NCBI GenBank assembly: GCA_016235745.1
Contig: JACRJA010000001.1
Coordinates: 62,001-126,000 of the forward strand
From: Rhodocyclales bacterium
GTDB lineage: Bacteria; Pseudomonadota; Gammaproteobacteria; Burkholderiales; Rhodocyclaceae
Direction of reading: 5' to 3'
DNA length: 64,000 bases
This document shows, in pieces, positions 50,434 to 59,735 of this stretch (within the stretch, counting starts at the first letter, position 1; every line of letters starts with the position of its first letter). Under the pieces are notes generated by a model, which ran no database searches, was not told the origin of the DNA, and saw nothing but the letters and a program-made list of their open reading frames with translations. Both the position numbers and the translations under genes were made by a program.

Positions 50434-51474
50434 TTAGCGCTTGCCGATATCCTCTTCGGCCTGTTTGACGAGCTCGGCACCGATCTTCTCGGCCCATTCC
50501 TTGTAGACGCTGGCGGTGGCCTGGCGGAACGCGTCGCGCTCGGCGGGGGTCAAGCGCACGATGTCGACGCCATTGGCGGTGATCTCCTTGAGGAGGCTGT
50601 CGTCCTCGGCCGTGATCCCGGCCCGGGCACGAGCGATCTCCTCTCTGGCGGCTTGCTGCGCCGCCTCGAGTACGAGTTGCCGATCTTGCGGGGTCCAGCT
50701 GTTCCAGACGGTCTTGTTCACGGCAAAGATGAGAGGATCGGCGACATAGCCCCATAACGTCAGATACTTCTGCCCCACCGTGTGGAGCTTGGCGGCGTTG
50801 AATACCGACAGGGGGTTTTCCTGGCCGTCGACGGCGCCGGTGGCCATCGCCGGCAGGGCATCGGCCCAGCTCATTTGCGTTGGGTTGGCGCCCAAGGCAT
50901 TGAAGGTGGCGAGAAAGAGCGGCGAGCCGACCACGCGAATCTTCAGGCCGGCAAGATCCTGGGGCGTGCGGATGGGACGCTTGGAATTCGAGATCTCGCG
51001 AAAGCCGTTCTCGCCCCAGGCAAGTGGCACCACGTCGCGTTCGGCGAGCGTATCGAAGAGCTTCTTGCCGACGCGTCCCTGCGTGAGCGCTTCGAGCGCG
51101 CGCTGATCGGGCATCAGGAACGGCAGCGCGAAGAGATTGAGCTCTTTGACCTGCGGCGACCAGTTGATCGTCGAGCCCACGGCCATGTCGATGACTCCCT
51201 GGCGCAGCGCGGTGAATTCCTTGGTTTGATCGCCCGAGACGAGCGAGGCGCCAGGGTAGACTTTGATCTTGATGCGTCCTTGGGTTTTTTCATCGACGAG
51301 TTCGGCCCACCGTTTGGCGCCCCAGCCCCAGGGAAAAGCTTCGCCGAGCACGGTGGACAGCTTGTACTCCTCCTTGTACGGCCCAGCGGCCGCGGCGGGT
51401 TTGCCGAGGCCGAGCAAGGTGGTGCCCAGCAGGGCGGCAAGCAGGGTGGTGGTGAAACGGCGTCGGGTTTGCAT
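50434..51474 (-). CDS. dctP: TRAP transporter solute receptor DctP
   Basis: Periplasmic receptor of 346 aa. Seen: an N-terminal signal peptide ([19 protein letters not shown], cleaved near PAAAAG), the ligand-binding Arg region [14 protein letters not shown], and [13 protein letters not shown] typical of the DctP superfamily. It differs markedly from the orphan receptor at 32251-33255, so the two probably bind different acids. GGAGAC lies upstream. It is divergent from metN, with 216 bp between starts. Confidence 0.94.
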   Translation of the reverse strand: MQTRRRFTTTLLAALLGTTLLGLGKPAAAAGPYKEEYKLSTVLGEAFPWGWGAKRWAELVDEKTQGRIKIKVYPGASLVSGDQTKEFTALRQGVIDMAVGSTINWSPQVKELNLFALPFLMPDQRALEALTQGRVGKKLFDTLAERDVVPLAWGENGFREISNSKRPIRTPQDLAGLKIRVVGSPLFLATFNALGANPTQMSWADALPAMATGAVDGQENPLSVFNAAKLHTVGQKYLTLWGYVADPLIFAVNKTVWNSWTPQDRQLVLEAAQQAAREEIARARAGITAEDDSLLKEITANGVDIVRLTPAERDAFRQATASVYKEWAEKIGAELVKQAEEDIGKR

Positions 51475-51606
51475 CGATGTCTCCTCTCTGGAATGGTTGT
51501 GATGGGCGTATGTGACCTGCCAAAAGGCACGACGTGGATTCGGCTGTCCGAGGCATGCAAAATCCCGCGTGAAGTATCGCCCGCAGCGGCAGACGGCGTC
51601 AATCGG

Positions 51607-51612
51607 TATACT
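51607..51612 (+). promoter_or_regulatory. Likely -10 element of metNI-metQ
   Basis: TATACT, 79 nt before the metN GTG, without a clear -35. No SAM riboswitch, T-box or MetJ box was recognised in the 216 bp between dctP and metN. Confidence 0.35.
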
Positions 51613-51690
51613 CCCCGATCGGCGCAGATTCGTCGAGCTGACGCCTTTCCCGTGCGAAAATCCAACTTTTTGCGGTCAAGGACGGTGGAT

Positions 51691-52698
51691 GTGATCGAAT
51701 TCGACGGAGTACGCAAGACGTACCGCGTCCGGGGGCAGGAGGTCCTCGCGCTGGACGTCGAGCGGCTGACGATCGAACGCGGGGAAGTGTTCGGCATCGT
51801 CGGGCATTCCGGCGCGGGGAAGTCTACCTTGCTGCGCCTGGTCAACCTGCTCGAGCGCCCCAGCCAGGGGCGCGTCGTGGTGGAGGGGGAGGACGTCACC
51901 CGCCTGGCGCCGGCGCAGCTGCGCGCTTTCCGTCGGCGGATTGGCATGATCTTCCAGCATTTCAACCTGCTCTCGTCGAAGACGGTGGCGGAGAACGTCG
52001 CCTTTCCCTTGAAGATTGCCGGCACCGAATCCAAGGCCGCGATCGCGGCGCGGGTCGAGGAGCTGCTCGCCCTGGTCGGCTTGAGCGAGCATGCGGGCAA
52101 ATACCCTGCCCAGCTCTCCGGCGGACAGAAGCAGCGGGTGGGCATCGCCCGGGCGCTGGCTTGCCGTCCTTCCATCCTGCTGTCGGACGAGGCCACCAGC
52201 GCCCTCGATCCGCAGACCACCCGTTCGGTGCTGCAGCTGCTCTCCGACATCAACCGTCGCCTGGGGCTGACCATCGTGCTCGTCACGCACGAGATGGACG
52301 CAGTGCGGCGCGTGTGCGACCGGGTGGCGGTGATGGACGGCGGCCGGGTGGTGGAGACGGGGCCGGTGAGCGAGGTGTTCCTCCATCCCCAACATCCCAC
52401 GACCCGCGAGTTCGTGCTCGAGAGCGAGCACGTCGATACGCAGGAATTCCAGGAGAGCCTGCAGCAGGCGGCGGGACGGGTGGTGCGGCTGACGTTCAAG
52501 GGGGAGGCGACCTACCGGCCGTTGCTGGGCGAGGTGGTGCGCCGCTTCGGGGTGGATTTCAGCATCCTCGCCGGGCGCATCGATCACATCAAGGACGTTC
52601 CGTACGGTCAATTGACCCTGTCGCTCGTCGGCGGCGACGTGGAGGAAGCGCTGCGGGCGCTCGCCGCGGCGGGGGTGGACGTGGAGGTGCTGCGGTGA
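51691..52698 (+). CDS. metN: Methionine ABC transporter ATP-binding protein MetN
   Basis: ATPase of the D/L-methionine importer, 335 aa. Seen: Walker [10 protein letters not shown] (the His is characteristic of MetN), Q-loop [20 protein letters not shown], signature LSGGQKQR, Walker [15 protein letters not shown]-loop [11 protein letters not shown], and a C-terminal NIL domain (about 255-335) that binds methionine and causes feedback inhibition. GTG 51691 has AAGGA 8 nt upstream; GTG 51685 is possible. Its stop overlaps metI by one base. Confidence 0.95.
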   Translation: MIEFDGVRKTYRVRGQEVLALDVERLTIERGEVFGIVGHSGAGKSTLLRLVNLLERPSQGRVVVEGEDVTRLAPAQLRAFRRRIGMIFQHFNLLSSKTVAENVAFPLKIAGTESKAAIAARVEELLALVGLSEHAGKYPAQLSGGQKQRVGIARALACRPSILLSDEATSALDPQTTRSVLQLLSDINRRLGLTIVLVTHEMDAVRRVCDRVAVMDGGRVVETGPVSEVFLHPQHPTTREFVLESEHVDTQEFQESLQQAAGRVVRLTFKGEATYRPLLGEVVRRFGVDFSILAGRIDHIKDVPYGQLTLSLVGGDVEEALRALAAAGVDVEVLR

Positions 52699-53363
52699 TG
52701 GCGCAATGGCTGGTCAACGTGGATTGGCTGGAGATCGGCCGGGCCTGCTGGGATACGGTGCTCATGGTCGGCGTATCGCTCTTCTTCGTCGTGCTGCTGG
52801 GGCTGCCGCTGGGGATCGCGCTCTTTCTCACGGGAAAACGCCAGCTGCTGGAGCAGCCGCTCGTCTATGCGCTGCTCTCGTTCGTGGTGAACCTGCTGCG
52901 CTCCGTGCCGTTTGTGATCCTGCTCATCGTCATGATCCCGGTCACCGTCGTGCTGGTGGGCACCTCGCTGGGCGTGCCGGGGGCGATTCCGCCCTTGGTG
53001 GTGGGCGGGGCGCCGCTCTTCGCCCGGCTGGTGGAGACGGCGCTGCGGGAGGTGGATCGGGGCATCGTCGAGGCGACGCAGGCCATGGGGGCGACGGTGC
53101 CGCAGATCGTCTTCGGGGCGCTGCTGCCCGAGGCTTTGCCGGGGCTCATCGCCGGGGTCACCGTCACCTCCATCACCCTGGTGTCGTATGCCGCCATGTC
53201 GGGGGTGATCGGCGGCGGCGGCCTGGGGGACCTGGCCATCCGCTTCGGTTACCAGCGCTTCCAGACCGACGTGATGGTCATCACGGTGGCCCTGCTGGTG
53301 GTGCTCGTGCAGCTGCTGCAGATGCTGGGCGACCGGCTGGTGCTGCGGTTCAGCCGCCGCTAG
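52698..53363 (+). CDS. metI: Methionine ABC transporter permease MetI
   Basis: Permease of 221 aa with five TM helices. Seen: FVVNLLRSVPFVILLI, the EAA-type loop ALREVDRGIVEATQAMGATVPQ and SYAAMSGVIGGGGLGDLAIRFGYQRF, all typical of MetI. GGAGGTG precedes the ATG. It lies between metN and the broken metQ, 41 bp before the latter. Confidence 0.95.
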   Translation: MAQWLVNVDWLEIGRACWDTVLMVGVSLFFVVLLGLPLGIALFLTGKRQLLEQPLVYALLSFVVNLLRSVPFVILLIVMIPVTVVLVGTSLGVPGAIPPLVVGGAPLFARLVETALREVDRGIVEATQAMGATVPQIVFGALLPEALPGLIAGVTVTSITLVSYAAMSGVIGGGGLGDLAIRFGYQRFQTDVMVITVALLVVLVQLLQMLGDRLVLRFSRR

Positions 53364-53404
53364 CGAGCAAGCGGATTTTTCACCCAAGGAAGGAGTGTCG
53401 TGCC

Positions 53405-54187
53405 ATGAAATGGAAAAACGCCTTGTTGATCTTGAGCGCCTCGCTCGGCCTCGTTCCGGCCGCCTGGGCCGAGAAGCTGTCGGTGGCGGCCACGCCCGTG
53501 CCGCACGCCGAGATCCTGGAGTACGTCAAACCCATGCTCGCCAAGGAGGGGGTGGAGCTGGAGGTGCGGGTGTTCACCGACTACGTCCAGCCCAACATCC
53601 AGGTGGCGCAGAAGCGCATGGACGCCAATTTCTTCCAGCACAAACCCTATCTGGACGAGTTCAACAAGGATCGCGGCACCGATCTGGTGGCGGTGGCCGG
53701 GGTGCACATCGAGCCCTTCGGCGCCTAGTCCCGCCGCATCAAGAAGCTCGACGAGCTCAAGGAGGGCGCCGTCGTGGCCATTCCCAACGACCCGACCAAC
53801 GGCGGGCGGGCGCTTCTGCTGCTGCAGCGCGCCGGGCTCATCACGCTCAAGGATCCGGCCAAGATCACCGCCACGCCGCGCGACGTCGCCGACAATCCCA
53901 AGCGGCTCAGCTTCAAGGAGCTGGAGGCGGCCACGCTGCCGCGCATCCTCGACCAGGTCGATCTGGCCCTCATCAACACCAACTATGCGCTGGAAGCCGG
54001 GCTCAATCCCACGAAAGACGCGCTCGTCATCGAGGGGGCCGATTCGCCCTACGTGAACGTGCTGGTCGCCCGGTCGGACAACAAGGACGGCGAGGCCATG
54101 CAAAAGCTCGTGCGCGCCTTGCACTCGGATGCGGTGAAGCGTTTCATCCGCGAAAAGTACCAGGGGGCGGTGGTGCCGGCGTTTTGA
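53405..54187 (+). pseudogene. metQ: metQ interrupted by an in-frame amber codon
   Basis: Methionine-binding protein gene, 260 codons. Seen: signal peptide (MKWKNALLILSASLGLVPAAWA), mature start EKLSVAATPVPHAEIL, then KRMDANFFQHKPYLDEFN up to IEPFGA; codon 108 is TAG (53726-53728), and the same frame continues SRRIKKLDELKEGA, PNDPTNGGRALLLLQRAG to the normal end at 54187. Homologues have Tyr here (GAYS), so one base change (TAC or TAT to TAG) explains it. The rest is intact, which points to a recent mutation, a sequencing error or suppression. No Cys lipobox is obvious. A ribosome site (GGAAGGAG) is present. Confidence 0.85.
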
Positions 54188-54234
54188 GCCGAGGCTGCCG
54201 ATCCGCTCCAGAGTGGACGGATCGGTTCGCGGAA

Positions 54235-54251
54235 TGCACCAAAACGGTGCG
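54235..54251. promoter_or_regulatory. NtrC-type enhancer site for glnK-amtB
   Basis: TGCACC-AAAAC-GGTGCG keeps the full NtrC half-sites (TGCACC-N5-GGTGCA) with one end base changed. Centred about 155 bp upstream of the sigma-54 promoter at 54393, a normal enhancer distance. Confidence 0.7.
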
Positions 54252-54348
54252 TCCGCTCGCGGCAGCGCGCCAGGGACGGTCCGATCCTTGCGCGCCCTGC
54301 CGTTGATCGTCGGCGCGGATTTCTCGATTCCGTAGCATCAGCGTGAGG

Positions 54349-54379
54349 GGGACGCGGTTCGCTGCCGCGTCCCTTTTTT
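54349..54379 (+). terminator. Rho-independent terminator after metQ
   Basis: GGGACGCGG, 7-nt loop, CCGCGTCCC and six T; ends metNI-metQ transcription just before the glnK promoter. Confidence 0.92.
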
Positions 54380-54392
54380 CTTCATCCGTTTT

Positions 54393-54408
54393 TGGCACGT
54401 TCCGTGCT
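54393..54408 (+). promoter_or_regulatory. Sigma-54 promoter of glnK-amtB
   Basis: TGGCAC-G-TTCC-GTGC-T, one mismatch (G for the first T of TTGC) to the sigma-54 consensus, 37 nt before the glnK ATG. Together with the NtrC box this is the expected nitrogen-limitation control. Confidence 0.75.
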
Positions 54409-54418
54409 TATGTCGTGA

Positions 54419-54784
<366 letters not shown>

Positions 54785-54807
54785 TCCTGACGATGAGGAG
54801 AATCATC

Positions 54808-56148
54808 ATGATGAAGAAGACGTGGTTCGGGGGGGGTGCCTCCTTGGCGGTTCTGGCGACGGCTTCCCTTCCTTCGTGGGCGCAGGAGGCGGCAGGTGCC
54901 GCGGCGCCGGTGGTGCATCGCGGCGACGTCGCCTGGATGATGACGTCCACCTTGCTGGTGTTGATGATGATCGTGCCGGGGCTCGCGCTCTTCTACGGCG
55001 GGATGGTCCGGACGAAGAACGTGCTCTCCGTGCTCATGCAGGTGCTGATGGTGACTTCGCTCGTGCTGGTGCTGTGGGCCTGCTATGGCTATAGCCTCGC
55101 CTTCACCGAATCGATGCCCTGGCTGGGCTCGTTTTCCAAGGTGTTCCTCGCTGGCGTGACGCCCGACAGCCTTGCCGACACCTTCACCGCCGAGGTGAAA
55201 CTGCCGGAATACGTCTATATCGCCTTCCAGGGGACGTTCGCCGCCATCACTTGCGCGCTCGTCGTCGGAGCTTTTGCCGAGCGCATCAAGTTTGCCGCGG
55301 TGATGGTCTTCATGGTGCTCTGGTTCACCTTCGCCTATCTGCCGATCGCGCACATGGTCTGGGGGCCGGGCGGTTGGCTGCTCGGCGCCGGGGCGATCGA
55401 CTTCGCCGGCGGCACGGTGGTGCACATCAACGCCGGCGTGGCCGGGCTGGTGGGCGCGATGCTCGTGGGCAAGCGCATCGGTTACGGACGGGAGGCGCTC
55501 GCGCCGCACTCCCTGCCGCTCACCATGGTGGGGGCTTGCCTCTTGTGGGTGGGCTGGTTCGGTTTCAACGCCGGCTCCAACCTGGAAGCGACCTCGGGTG
55601 CGACACTCGCCTTCCTCAACACGCTGCTCGCCACGGCGGCGGCGGTGCTCTCCTGGAGCGCGGCCGAGGCGCTCGTCAAGGGCAAGCCCTCCATGCTCGG
55701 GGCGGCTTCGGGCGCGGTGGCCGGGCTGGTGGTGATCACGCCGGCCTGCGGCACGGTGGGCCCGATCGGCGCCATCGTGATGGGATTGATCGGCGGCGTG
55801 GCTGGACTGTGGGGCGTGAGCGCGCTCAAACGCTGGCACGGCATCGACGATTCTCTGGACGCCTTCGGCGTGCATGGAGTGTGCGGCATCGTGGGGGCGC
55901 TGCTCACCGCCGTCTTCACTGCCCCTGCCCTGGGCGGCACGGGCAACGGCAAGGCGGATTTCTCCGTGATGCATCAGCTGTGGATACAGGGTTGGGGCGT
56001 GCTCACTACGATCGTGGTGAGTGGCGTGGTGGCTTTCCTCGCCTACAAGATCGCCGGCGTACTCACCGGGGGCTTGCGCGTGAGCGAGGAAGAAGAGCGC
56101 GAGGGGCTGGACGTGGCCACCCATGGCGAGACCGCCTACCGCCTATAG
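54808..56148 (+). CDS. amtB: Ammonium transporter AmtB
   Basis: Ammonium channel of 446 aa. Seen: a signal-peptide-like N-terminus ending near SWAQEA, then 11 TM helices with FYGGMVRTKNVLSVLMQ, TFAYLPIAHMVWGPGG (first pore His in this family lies in this region), FAGGTVVHINAGVAGLV, WVGWFGFNAGSNLEA, and DDSLDAFGVHGVCGIVGALLT with the second pore His. ATG 54808 has GAGGAG 8 nt upstream; ATG 54793 and 54811 are alternatives. It is co-transcribed with glnK, 23 bp upstream. Confidence 0.96.
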   Translation: MMKKTWFGGGASLAVLATASLPSWAQEAAGAAAPVVHRGDVAWMMTSTLLVLMMIVPGLALFYGGMVRTKNVLSVLMQVLMVTSLVLVLWACYGYSLAFTESMPWLGSFSKVFLAGVTPDSLADTFTAEVKLPEYVYIAFQGTFAAITCALVVGAFAERIKFAAVMVFMVLWFTFAYLPIAHMVWGPGGWLLGAGAIDFAGGTVVHINAGVAGLVGAMLVGKRIGYGREALAPHSLPLTMVGACLLWVGWFGFNAGSNLEATSGATLAFLNTLLATAAAVLSWSAAEALVKGKPSMLGAASGAVAGLVVITPACGTVGPIGAIVMGLIGGVAGLWGVSALKRWHGIDDSLDAFGVHGVCGIVGALLTAVFTAPALGGTGNGKADFSVMHQLWIQGWGVLTTIVVSGVVAFLAYKIAGVLTGGLRVSEEEEREGLDVATHGETAYRL

Positions 56149-56178
56149 TCTCCTCTCCGACGGCGATTCCCGTCGTTG

Positions 56179-56206
56179 CCCCCGGTGATGAGCCGGGGGT
56201 TTTTTC
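56179..56206 (+). terminator. Rho-independent terminator of glnK-amtB
   Basis: CCCCCGG, loop TGATGAG, CCGGGGG and a run of seven T, 30 nt after the amtB stop. Confidence 0.93.
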
Positions 56207-56234
56207 TTGGCCTGGACCAAGGGGTCGTGCTAGC

Positions 56235-56942
56235 ATGAAGGCATCCGTCCGGTTACGCCCGCCCATGAAAGACACGAGCCGCCTGCTCCTCACCTATACG
56301 CTGGAAGTGTCCCTCCCCGAAGCGTTGCAGAAGATGCCGCGCGCCGATCTGGCGCGCATCGTCGATGGTCTGCTCGGCGACGTAGTGCATCAGGGCTTGA
56401 AGGCGGTGGCGACGAAGCGCCTGCAGGGCAGCGGCATCGTGGTGCACAAGATGCAACATCGCGTCGATGTCGAACGGCCCCGGCGCGAACCGGGCAAGAC
56501 GCTTCCCAAGGAGCTGCTGGTGCGCGCGGCGCCACACCTCACCGACGAGGAACTGGCCGAAGTCGAGGCGCGCGTGGGCAACGTTCCCTTCCTCTCCGAG
56601 GAAGAGCTGGAGAAGCGCTTGCGTACCCAGGCGCTGAAGCTGTGCAACGACGTGCGGCTCGCGCCGGTCGTCGTGCGCGGCGTGCGGCCCAACGATGAGC
56701 CGCTCGAGACCGAGGCGCAGCTCAATTTCACTCACGGCTCGGTCTTCTTCGACGAGTCGCAGCGCAACCTGCGGCTGAAGGCGAACGCGCCGGTGGAGGT
56801 ACTCCTGCCCGGCGCCGAGACGCCCGTACTCGGCCGCTATCTTGGCACTACCCTGGGCGGTCCGGTGGTGGAAGTCCCCCTCCACCTGCTCGCGCCCTAT
56901 CGCGATTTCCTGCTCGCCGCCTGGCAAGCTGGCCGCGGCTGA
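56235..56942 (+). CDS. Protein of unknown function
   Basis: Predicted soluble protein of 235 aa that I do not recognise. Seen: no signal peptide or TM helix; an N-terminal region LLLTYTLEVSLPEALQKMP, then an amphipathic helix RADLARIVDGLLGDVVHQGL, an acidic middle part (LTDEELAEVEARVGNVPFLSEE would be helical), and a beta-rich C-terminal third (QLNFTHGSVFFDESQRNLRL). AAGGGG lies 11 nt before ATG 56235; ATG 56265 is another possible start. It stands alone between the amtB terminator and a P-type ATPase gene. Codon use resembles its neighbours, so it looks native. Confidence 0.6.
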   Translation: MKASVRLRPPMKDTSRLLLTYTLEVSLPEALQKMPRADLARIVDGLLGDVVHQGLKAVATKRLQGSGIVVHKMQHRVDVERPRREPGKTLPKELLVRAAPHLTDEELAEVEARVGNVPFLSEEELEKRLRTQALKLCNDVRLAPVVVRGVRPNDEPLETEAQLNFTHGSVFFDESQRNLRLKANAPVEVLLPGAETPVLGRYLGTTLGGPVVEVPLHLLAPYRDFLLAAWQAGRG

Positions 56943-57023
56943 GCCGTTTCCCCGTGTAAGGACCGGGGGCCTTGCGCTCCGTGGTATGCTGCATTGCACC
57001 GTCCCTTTGTGGTGAGTTCCGCG

Positions 57024-59723
57024 ATGTCTTCCATGAGCCAAAGAAACAGGTCTTTTCATGCACAGTCACCCGTGGAGGTGGCCGAGCAGTTGGCCACGAA
57101 TCTGCAGCGTGGCTTGACGCAGGCCGAGGCCGAGCGGCGGCTCTCGGTCCACGGCCCGAACCGCTTGCCGGAAGAGCCGCCCGATCCGGCCTGGCTGCGG
57201 CTGCTGCGCCAGTTTCACAACCCCCTGATCTATGTGTTGCTGGTCGCTGGAATCTTGACGACCTACCTCGGGCACTGGATCGATGCGGCGGTGATCTTCG
57301 CGGTGGTGATCGTCTCGGCGGTGCTGGGGGCGCTCCAGGAGGGGAAGGCCCAGCGGGCGCTGGCGGCAGTGAAGTCGATGCTGGCGCGCACCGCCGTGGT
57401 GATCCGCGACGAGCGGCGGCGTCAGATCGCCGCCGAGGAACTGGTACCGGGTGATCTCGTCTTCCTCGAATCGGGGATGGTAGTGCCGGCCGACCTGCGT
57501 CTGGTCGCCGCGCGCCAGCTGGCGGTGGACGAGGCCGTGCTGACGGGGGAATCGCTGCCGGTGGAAAAGGATTCGGAGCCTGTCGACGAGGCGGCTCCGC
57601 TTGCTGAGCGGCGCTGCATGGCCTACAGCGGCACCACGGTGGTGCGTGGCCAGGGCCTGGGGGTGGTGGTGGCCACCGGCGGGGACAGCGAGCTCGGACG
57701 CATCGGTAAGCTGGTGGCTAGCGTTTCGCGGCTGGAGACGCCGCTCACCCGCCGCCTGACGCGCTTCGCCCAGGGCGCGGCGGCGGTGATCGTGGGCTTG
57801 TCGGCGCTGCTCTTCGCCTGGGCCTATTGGGGTCTGGGGCAGCTGCTCGACGAGATCTTCCTCGCGGTGGTGGGCATCGCGGTGGCGGCCATCCCCGAGG
57901 GACTGCCGGCCATCGTCACCATCATCCTGGCCATCGGCGGCCAGCGCCTGGCGCAGCACCAAGCCATCGTGCGCCGCCTGCCGGCGGTGGAGACGCTGGG
58001 TTCGGTCACCGTGATCTGTACTGACAAGACGGGGACGCTGACGCGCAATCAGCTCACGGTCACCTCGGTGCTGCTGCCGCACGACACCGTGGAGGTGACG
58101 GGTTCGGGCTACGAGCCGACGGGAGAGTTCCTGCGCGACGGACGCCCGCGGCCGCCGGAGAGCGTGCGCGGCCTGGTGCGGCTCGCCCGCACGGCGCTGC
58201 TGTGCAACGACGCCGCGCTCCACGCGGATGCCGAAGGGAGCTGGCATGGCGAAGGGGATCCGCTCGAAGTCGCCCTCATGAGCATGGCGCTGAAGGCCGG
58301 GCTGGATGCGGAGCGCGAACGCCGCTGCTGGCCGCGGGTGGACCTGATCCCCTTCGAGTCGGAACGGCGCTGGATGGCGACGCTCAATCGCGATCATCAC
58401 GGGAATCACGTGATTTTTCTCAAAGGGGCGCCCGAAGTGGTGTTGGCGCACTGCAGCAGCGAGGCCGATGGCCAGCCGCTCGACGTGACCGGCTGGGGCG
58501 AGCGGCTGATGCGGGAGGCGGCCAAGGGGCGACGGATGATCGCGCTCGCCTGGAAACGGCTGCCCCATCCCAAGGAGGCGCTCGGTCTGGAGGACGTCGA
58601 TGGCGGTTTCACCCTGCTGGGCGTGGTGGGGCTGGAGGATCCGCCGCGGCCGGAAGCGAAGGAGGCGATTCGCGAGTGCCACGAGGCCGGCATCCGGGTG
58701 GTGATGATCACGGGGGATCACCCGGTCACGGCACGCGCCATCGGCGGCATGCTGGGTTTGCGCGCCGACACGGCTCTGACGGGCACGGAGATCGAGCAGC
58801 TCGACGATGCGGCTCTAGGGGCGCGGATCACCGAGACGGACGTGGTCGCACGGGCCGCGCCGGAGCACAAGCTGCGCCTGGTGCGGGTGCTGCAGGGGCA
58901 GGGCCACATCGTGGCCATGACCGGCGACGGGGCCAACGATGCACCGGCGCTGCAGGCGGCCGACATCGGCGTGGCCATGGGCAAGCGCGGCACCGACGCG
59001 GCGCGGCAGGCTTCGGCCATGGTGCTCGCCGACGACAACTTCGCCACCATCGCCCAGGCCGTGCGCTGGGGGCGCGTGGCCTACGACAACATCAAGAAGG
59101 CGCTGCTCTTCGTGCTGCCGACGAATGTGGCCCAGGCCTTGGTCGTGGCGATCGCGCTGGCGGTAGGTTGGTCCCTGCCGATCTCGGCCACGCAGATTCT
59201 GTGGGTGAATCTGGTGACGGCGGTGACGCTGGCGATTGCCGTGGCCTTCGAGTCGCCGGAGCCAAACGTGATGCAGCGTCCGCCGCGCCCGCCGCTCGAA
59301 CCCTTGGTCACGGGGGCGATGGCTTGGCGCATCGCCTTCATCGGCGGGGTCATCTGCCTGCTCAGCTACGGGGCTTACTGGCTGTCGCTGGTGCGAGAGA
59401 TGGACGAGTCCTTTGCCCGTACGGCGGCCACGCACACCTTGGTGTGTGCCGAGGTGGTCTATCTCTTCAACTGCCGGCGCTTCGTTGCCAGCGGCTGGAA
59501 CTTGGACGTTCTGCGGGGCAATCCGGCGCTGTGGCCGGTGATCGGGGTGCTGGCGCTGCTGCAGCTGGCCTTCGTCTATGCCCCGCCGCTACAGCTGCTC
59601 TTTCGCACCGAAGCGCTCGATGCCTTTGCCTGGGCGTATGCGCTCGTCGGGGCGCTGGCGGCTTTCGCGGTGGTCGAGGCAGAGAAGGCTGTATTGCGGC
59701 GCATGGGGCGCGCCGCCCTGTGA
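57024..59723 (+). CDS. Cation-transporting P-type ATPase (P2-type, Ca2+/Na+ pump-like)
   Basis: Membrane pump of 899 aa. Seen: an N-terminal cation-ATPase domain (SPVEVAEQLATNLQRGLT), actuator motif VLTGESLPVEK, TM4 motif PEGLPA that helps bind Ca2+ or Na+, the phosphorylated Asp in CTDKTGTLT, KGAPEVVL in the nucleotide domain, GDGANDAPALQAADIGVAMG and a C-terminal set of six TM helices (TM5 to TM10). The layout matches the SERCA/PMR1-like P2A group also found in bacteria; the ion is uncertain. ATG 57024 has GGTGAG 7 nt upstream; TTG 56994 is unlikely. It ends 12 bp from the convergent gshB. Confidence 0.92.
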   Translation: MSSMSQRNRSFHAQSPVEVAEQLATNLQRGLTQAEAERRLSVHGPNRLPEEPPDPAWLRLLRQFHNPLIYVLLVAGILTTYLGHWIDAAVIFAVVIVSAVLGALQEGKAQRALAAVKSMLARTAVVIRDERRRQIAAEELVPGDLVFLESGMVVPADLRLVAARQLAVDEAVLTGESLPVEKDSEPVDEAAPLAERRCMAYSGTTVVRGQGLGVVVATGGDSELGRIGKLVASVSRLETPLTRRLTRFAQGAAAVIVGLSALLFAWAYWGLGQLLDEIFLAVVGIAVAAIPEGLPAIVTIILAIGGQRLAQHQAIVRRLPAVETLGSVTVICTDKTGTLTRNQLTVTSVLLPHDTVEVTGSGYEPTGEFLRDGRPRPPESVRGLVRLARTALLCNDAALHADAEGSWHGEGDPLEVALMSMALKAGLDAERERRCWPRVDLIPFESERRWMATLNRDHHGNHVIFLKGAPEVVLAHCSSEADGQPLDVTGWGERLMREAAKGRRMIALAWKRLPHPKEALGLEDVDGGFTLLGVVGLEDPPRPEAKEAIRECHEAGIRVVMITGDHPVTARAIGGMLGLRADTALTGTEIEQLDDAALGARITETDVVARAAPEHKLRLVRVLQGQGHIVAMTGDGANDAPALQAADIGVAMGKRGTDAARQASAMVLADDNFATIAQAVRWGRVAYDNIKKALLFVLPTNVAQALVVAIALAVGWSLPISATQILWVNLVTAVTLAIAVAFESPEPNVMQRPPRPPLEPLVTGAMAWRIAFIGGVICLLSYGAYWLSLVREMDESFARTAATHTLVCAEVVYLFNCRRFVASGWNLDVLRGNPALWPVIGVLALLQLAFVYAPPLQLLFRTEALDAFAWAYALVGALAAFAVVEAEKAVLRRMGRAAL

Positions 59724-59735
59724 GCGGCGGCGCGC

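Noticed and set aside
51475-51690. SAM riboswitch, T-box or MetJ operator upstream of metN
   Set aside because: No matching conserved sequence or clear multi-stem structure was seen.
53726-53728. Recoding of the metQ TAG as pyrrolysine
   Set aside because: Pyrrolysine use is confined to few lineages and enzymes; a single base change from Tyr is the simpler explanation.
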